From Sphingobacteriales bacterium 39-19 (GTDB lineage: Bacteria; Bacteroidota; Bacteroidia; Chitinophagales; Chitinophagaceae), in NCBI GenBank assembly GCA_001898465.1, contig MKTX01000003.1, forward strand, positions 1 to 64,000: a stretch of DNA of 64,000 nt, written 5' to 3'. The position numbers and the translations under genes were made by a program. Shown in pieces: positions 60,483 to 64,000 of this stretch; positions within the stretch are counted from its first letter, which is position 1; each line of letters opens with the position of its first letter. Below the pieces are notes generated by a model, which saw nothing but the letters and a program-made list of their open reading frames with translations, ran no database searches and was not told the origin of the DNA.

Positions 60483-63400
60483 TTAGCGCATCAGGATGAT
60501 ACTTCCTTTTCTCATAAAGTATCCACATTCCGATATGCCAGATATGTAGTAGATATAAGTTCCTGTATCGGCATCTGTATTTTTATATTTACCATCCCAG
60601 CATTTTGATGGATCGTTCGTACTAAATACCAAATTACTCCAGCGATTGTAAATAATAAATTTAAATTCTTTGATTTGATTTCCTGTAACCTTCAATCCAA
60701 AGCAATCGTTTTTTCCATCTTTATTAGGAGTAAATATATTGGGCATATAAATATCCCCATCTGAGGGACTATTATTAGCTTTTACCCATACGGTATCAGT
60801 ATTTGAACAATTCTTAAGATCCGTTCCAATTACGGTATAGTACATTGATCTGTCGGGATGAGCATTGGTTGTTGCAGCAGTAGAATCATCCAAACTATTT
60901 CCCGGGTGCCATATATATGAGTTAGCGCCCGATGCAGAAAGGGTGATTCCCAGAATACTGCATTTTGCATCATTAAATGCTTTTGCATTTACATTGGGCA
61001 AGGGATTTACAGTAACAGGTACTATAAAAGTTTTGGTTTGAGGACAAATATGGTCAGTTATAATTACCTGGTAATTTTGAGTATTTACAGGAATGGCAGT
61101 TGGGTTTTGTAAGGTACCATCATTTAATGTCGTTGATGGGCTCCATTGATAACTAATCTGTGGACTATTCCCATTTGCTCCATTTAATATTACACTGTTG
61201 CCCTGGCAAGTTTCTTTTGCTGGAGGTTGTACAAATGTTTTAATTTCATTTGATGTAATTTTTACAGAATCTTTCCCTTTGCATCCATTGGTAGCGGTAC
61301 CGGTAACAATAAATAAAGAGGACCCTACTGAGCTCCCTGTAAATACCGGGCTAGCTATATTTGGATTATTTAATCCTGATGCCGGGCTCCAGGTATATGT
61401 GTTTGCCCCGCTTGTGGTAAGGGTTACGGATTGTCCTTTACAAATGGCAGTATCCGGTATTGATTTTACAACGGGAATTGCTTTTACGGTAACGATGATT
61501 GTATCTTTTGCATTGCAGCCATTGGCAGCAGTACCAGTAACAAATACAGTTTGCGAAGTATTCCCGGTAAAAATTGGGTTTGCAATTCCCGGGTTATTTA
61601 CAGCAGTGGCAGGCAACCAGCTATATGTTTGTGCACCCGTAGTGGTAAGTAAAAGTAATTGACCATTGCATATAGAAGTATCATTTATACTTTTGACGTT
61701 CGGCAATGGGTTTACCGTAATTTTTACACTATCTATAGCAGAGCAACCCATGCCATCAGAAACAGTGAGATAATAAGTAGTTGTATGGGTAATGGCAGCA
61801 ACAGGATTTGCAATATTAGGATTACTTAAACCTGCAGCAGGGCTCCAGGAATATGTGCCGGTGCCGCTTCCCTGTAAGCTGTGTATTACGGTTGTATTAC
61901 TGCAAAAACTGGTATCTGCTCCTGCGTTTGCAGTAATAAGAGATACATTTAGTACCCTGCTAAAACTATCCTTGCAGCCATTAATATCGGTAGCTATTAA
62001 TTTTATGGTATAGTTGCCACTGCTGAGATAAGTATGTGAAGTGTTTTGAGTATTAGCAGTGCCCCCATCTCCAAAATACCACTGCCAACTTATGCTGCCA
62101 ATAGGATTAAAATAAACATTCCCGTTAAAGTTGTACGTATTACAGGATTGCGCACTTGAAGTAAATCGTACTGAATCTATATTGGGCGTATAAGCAACAG
62201 AAGAAACAGGAAGCATTAGGTTAAACAAAACATTCCCAGGGTTTCCTGGCAATGCGCCATTTGCCGTATTACCATTATTTGTATTAATACCATTAAGCCC
62301 GCCATTTATGGCAGGAATAATATTTGGCGGGGTAGTAGCAGTTTTTAGCCAGATTGCGCCGCCGCCACCGCCGCCACCCGGGCCAAGAGCGCCCAGCGCC
62401 TCTCCGGTCATATTGGCTCCTTTGCCACCCTGGGCAGATACATGGGTATTACCAGCAAAATTTTGAGTATTTATTAAAATGGTTCCACCAGCACCACCGC
62501 CTCCCATGCCTTCATGGCAATAATATTGAGCCTGGCCCGAGGGATCACAGTCTTTTCCGTTATCGCCATTAGAAATAATGTCGTGGTTATTTGTAATAAG
62601 TTGATTGCAATTAATAATTATAATTCCACCCCCATTACCACCATCAGAATTAAAACCTAAATTATTACAATGGCCGGCGCCTCCACCACCGCCTAAGAAT
62701 ATTTTATTTTGTAGGGCTGAATAGTTCAATGAATACCCGCCAACACCTCCATTTTGACCGGGGCCGGGGCAAGTAGCCCATTGATTTCCTCCATTACCGC
62801 CCTGGCCAAAATTACCCCCACCGCCACCACCGGAATTATGATCTAATCCGCCGCCACCCCCATTGGCAGGTGCGCCACGGCCACTGGCTCTTAATAAGGA
62901 ATAATCTGCAATTCCCTCTCCTTTTAATGCTGCTAAAGTAGAAGAACTTGGCAAATAATAATCTAAAATATTACAGACATAAGAACTGAGAAGGGTATTA
63001 ATTCCTTTGCCTCCTTTAAATCCATTTCCACTGGTATTGATATCAGCGCCTAAGGTTAAAGTGTTTTGAACATTGAGGGCTAATACACCCCCTTTACTAC
63101 CATCCCAGGGCAAGCTGGAAAGCGAAGCACTTGTGCTGTAATTACTAAAGTAAGGTACCCTCACAAATTGAACTTTGCCATCGGGAATATCGTAAGGCCT
63201 TAATAAATCATTTTTTAGTTCCAGGGTATTACCAACTTTTGATTTAATATAATTGTATTCGTAATTCCCACTATTTGTATAGTTTGTAATTGTTCCATAC
63301 TGGTTTGTATTGGTACTGTCAATCACAGCGCCTTTCATTTGAATGATGAGGATGGTATCGCCCACATTAAAAGCAGTTGCATCTTCTACTTCAAATTTGT

Positions 63401-64000
63401 TTGAGCAACTTATTTTACTGATAACAGGGGTATAATCATTTATAATATTTGTATCTGGTGGAGTCACTATGCAACTATCCACAATGAGTGTACATTGAGG
63501 GTTCGTAGAATTTATGGTTGCACTACCCGAAAGTGTTCCGTTGTAAAGAGTATTTCCTTGCTTATTGATCAAATTATCAAAAACATAATAAGCTTTAAGC
63601 CCCGTTTGGGTTGTGGGATTGGGCAGTGAATTGGCCATATTAGCCCTTATTTCTGATTGTGTTCTTGCAACGTTCCAAATGCGGACTTCATTGATGTAAC
63701 CTTTAAAATTTTCGATAAATGCGCCACTGTATAACCCAACCCTGGTAGGAAAATCATTTTGAAATAAATTACCGGTTGCGTTGACCTGGCTCATTAAAAA
63801 ACCATTTCTATAAAACTTTAAAGTAGCGCCATTGTAAACCATTGCAACATGATATGTTTTATTTAGTGTTGGTTCACATACATCGGGTGTAGCAAAAAAA
63901 CCATTAGAAGTTGTAATGTAACCGCCATCTAATCGCAACAAATAATTGGCGTCTGATGGACTAAGATGTTTTGAAACAATATCACCAATATTATCATTAG
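60483..64000 (-). CDS. Large surface protein with gliding-motility (type IX secretion) C-terminal domain, 5' end beyond window
   Basis: At least 1172 codons; still open at 64000, so the N-terminus and signal peptide are outside. From the visible N-terminal end: a LamG/ConA-like lectin domain (LLRLDGGYITTSNGFF to INEVRIWNVARTQSEIRA); then a long strand-rich region with a Gly-rich block (GGGG runs, about residues 330-540 of the visible part). Next comes a PKD domain (WQWYFGDGGTANTQNTSHTY). Then come three Ig-like repeats with the recurring (Y/S)xWSPAxGLxNPNIAxP motif, one further module and a type B C-terminal domain (YMPNIFTPNKDGKNDCF to CGYFMRKGSIILMR). That domain directs export by the type IX system. 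A surface-adhesion role is likely. Confidence 0.92.
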   Translation of the reverse strand, partial: NDNIGDIVSKHLSPSDANYLLRLDGGYITTSNGFFATPDVCEPTLNKTYHVAMVYNGATLKFYRNGFLMSQVNATGNLFQNDFPTRVGLYSGAFIENFKGYINEVRIWNVARTQSEIRANMANSLPNPTTQTGLKAYYVFDNLINKQGNTLYNGTLSGSATINSTNPQCTLIVDSCIVTPPDTNIINDYTPVISKISCSNKFEVEDATAFNVGDTILIIQMKGAVIDSTNTNQYGTITNYTNSGNYEYNYIKSKVGNTLELKNDLLRPYDIPDGKVQFVRVPYFSNYSTSASLSSLPWDGSKGGVLALNVQNTLTLGADINTSGNGFKGGKGINTLLSSYVCNILDYYLPSSSTLAALKGEGIADYSLLRASGRGAPANGGGGGLDHNSGGGGGGNFGQGGNGGNQWATCPGPGQNGGVGGYSLNYSALQNKIFLGGGGGAGHCNNLGFNSDGGNGGGIIIINCNQLITNNHDIISNGDNGKDCDPSGQAQYYCHEGMGGGGAGGTILINTQNFAGNTHVSAQGGKGANMTGEALGALGPGGGGGGGAIWLKTATTPPNIIPAINGGLNGINTNNGNTANGALPGNPGNVLFNLMLPVSSVAYTPNIDSVRFTSSAQSCNTYNFNGNVYFNPIGSISWQWYFGDGGTANTQNTSHTYLSSGNYTIKLIATDINGCKDSFSRVLNVSLITANAGADTSFCSNTTVIHSLQGSGTGTYSWSPAAGLSNPNIANPVAAITHTTTYYLTVSDGMGCSAIDSVKITVNPLPNVKSINDTSICNGQLLLLTTTGAQTYSWLPATAVNNPGIANPIFTGNTSQTVFVTGTAANGCNAKDTIIVTVKAIPVVKSIPDTAICKGQSVTLTTSGANTYTWSPASGLNNPNIASPVFTGSSVGSSLFIVTGTATNGCKGKDSVKITSNEIKTFVQPPAKETCQGNSVILNGANGNSPQISYQWSPSTTLNDGTLQNPTAIPVNTQNYQVIITDHICPQTKTFIVPVTVNPLPNVNAKAFNDAKCSILGITLSASGANSYIWHPGNSLDDSTAATTNAHPDRSMYYTVIGTDLKNCSNTDTVWVKANNSPSDGDIYMPNIFTPNKDGKNDCFGLKVTGNQIKEFKFIIYNRWSNLVFSTNDPSKCWDGKYKNTDADTGTYIYYISGISECGYFMRKGSIILMR

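Noticed and set aside
1-64000. CRISPR arrays, IS elements, prophage
   Set aside because: No regularly spaced repeats, transposase, integrase or phage genes were seen on either strand.

Overview
The window is a dense, mostly core-genome stretch of a bacterium of the phylum Bacteroidota, probably close to the Chitinophagaceae. The evidence is the AT-rich DNA with sharp gene-to-gene spacing, the recurring promoter word TAnnTTTG, and family-typical genes: a DUF4270 lipoprotein, DUF2851, a DUF6580-like membrane protein, HmuY/TonB receptor genes, a gliding-motility type C-terminal domain (type IX secretion cargo), a short arginine decarboxylase and futalosine-pathway mqnA. I see no CRISPR array, prophage, insertion sequence or rRNA operon. 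The only RNA gene recognised with confidence is one tRNA-Gln.

Layout. 1-0.6 kb: the tail of an OmpA-like protein, a terminator and tRNA-Gln(TTG) with a consensus promoter. 0.6-5.6 kb: cyanophycin synthetase and cyanophycinase in divergent orientation, then a CoA-transferase. 5.8-11.1 kb (minus strand): panB, a secreted unknown, a Ppx/GppA phosphatase, the heptose-1-P adenylyltransferase, a YbhN-like flippase-type protein and panC. 11.2-14.9 kb: a half-size glycogen-synthase homologue, a DUF4270 lipoprotein and metK. 14.9-15.2 kb: a gene-free stretch with hairpins and a direct repeat that could encode a small RNA. 15.2-23.8 kb: a helical protein, a LuxE-like enzyme, a lipoprotein, a UbiA-like membrane protein, an M42 peptidase, two GNATs, a response regulator and a class IV aminotransferase. 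24-27.5 kb: a haem-receptor-like TonB protein plus an HmuY-like lipoprotein. 27.6-31.2 kb: a nitroreductase, a BlaI/M56 sensor pair and an L,D-transpeptidase. 31.3-35.6 kb: argS-pfkA-pyk. 35.7-39.5 kb: a membrane-THEP1 NTPase fusion, rpmI-rplT with a structured leader, and arginine decarboxylase. 39.5-46.6 kb: small proteins, topA, a hydrolase, a DUF2520 protein and a GyrI-like lipoprotein. 46.7-50.7 kb: a plus-strand run of fdx, iscX, kdsC, a prenyltransferase, maf and DUF2851. 50.8-60.5 kb: lpd, Nudix, pyrE, an HMA protein, NUMOD4-HNH, hmgA with a structured leader, a phosphoesterase, an amidotransferase, purB and mqnA. 60.5-64 kb: a large adhesin-like surface protein running off the window.

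How the genes fit together. The cell appears to be a heterotroph with glycolysis (pfkA, pyk, lpd) and aerobic tyrosine breakdown (hmgA). It has menaquinone via futalosine (mqnA), pantothenate synthesis (panB, panC), an LPS core/Kdo outer membrane (hldE C-part, kdsC), nitrogen storage as cyanophycin (cphA/cphB), haem acquisition, cell-wall-stress sensing (BlaI/M56) and a type IX secretion pathway.

The most interesting leads are the possible small RNA at 14.93-15.12 kb, the structured leaders of hmgA and rpmI-rplT, the THEP1-membrane fusion, the half-size glycogen synthase that lacks its KxGG motif, and the cyanophycin pair. All promoter, RNA and structure calls were made by eye.
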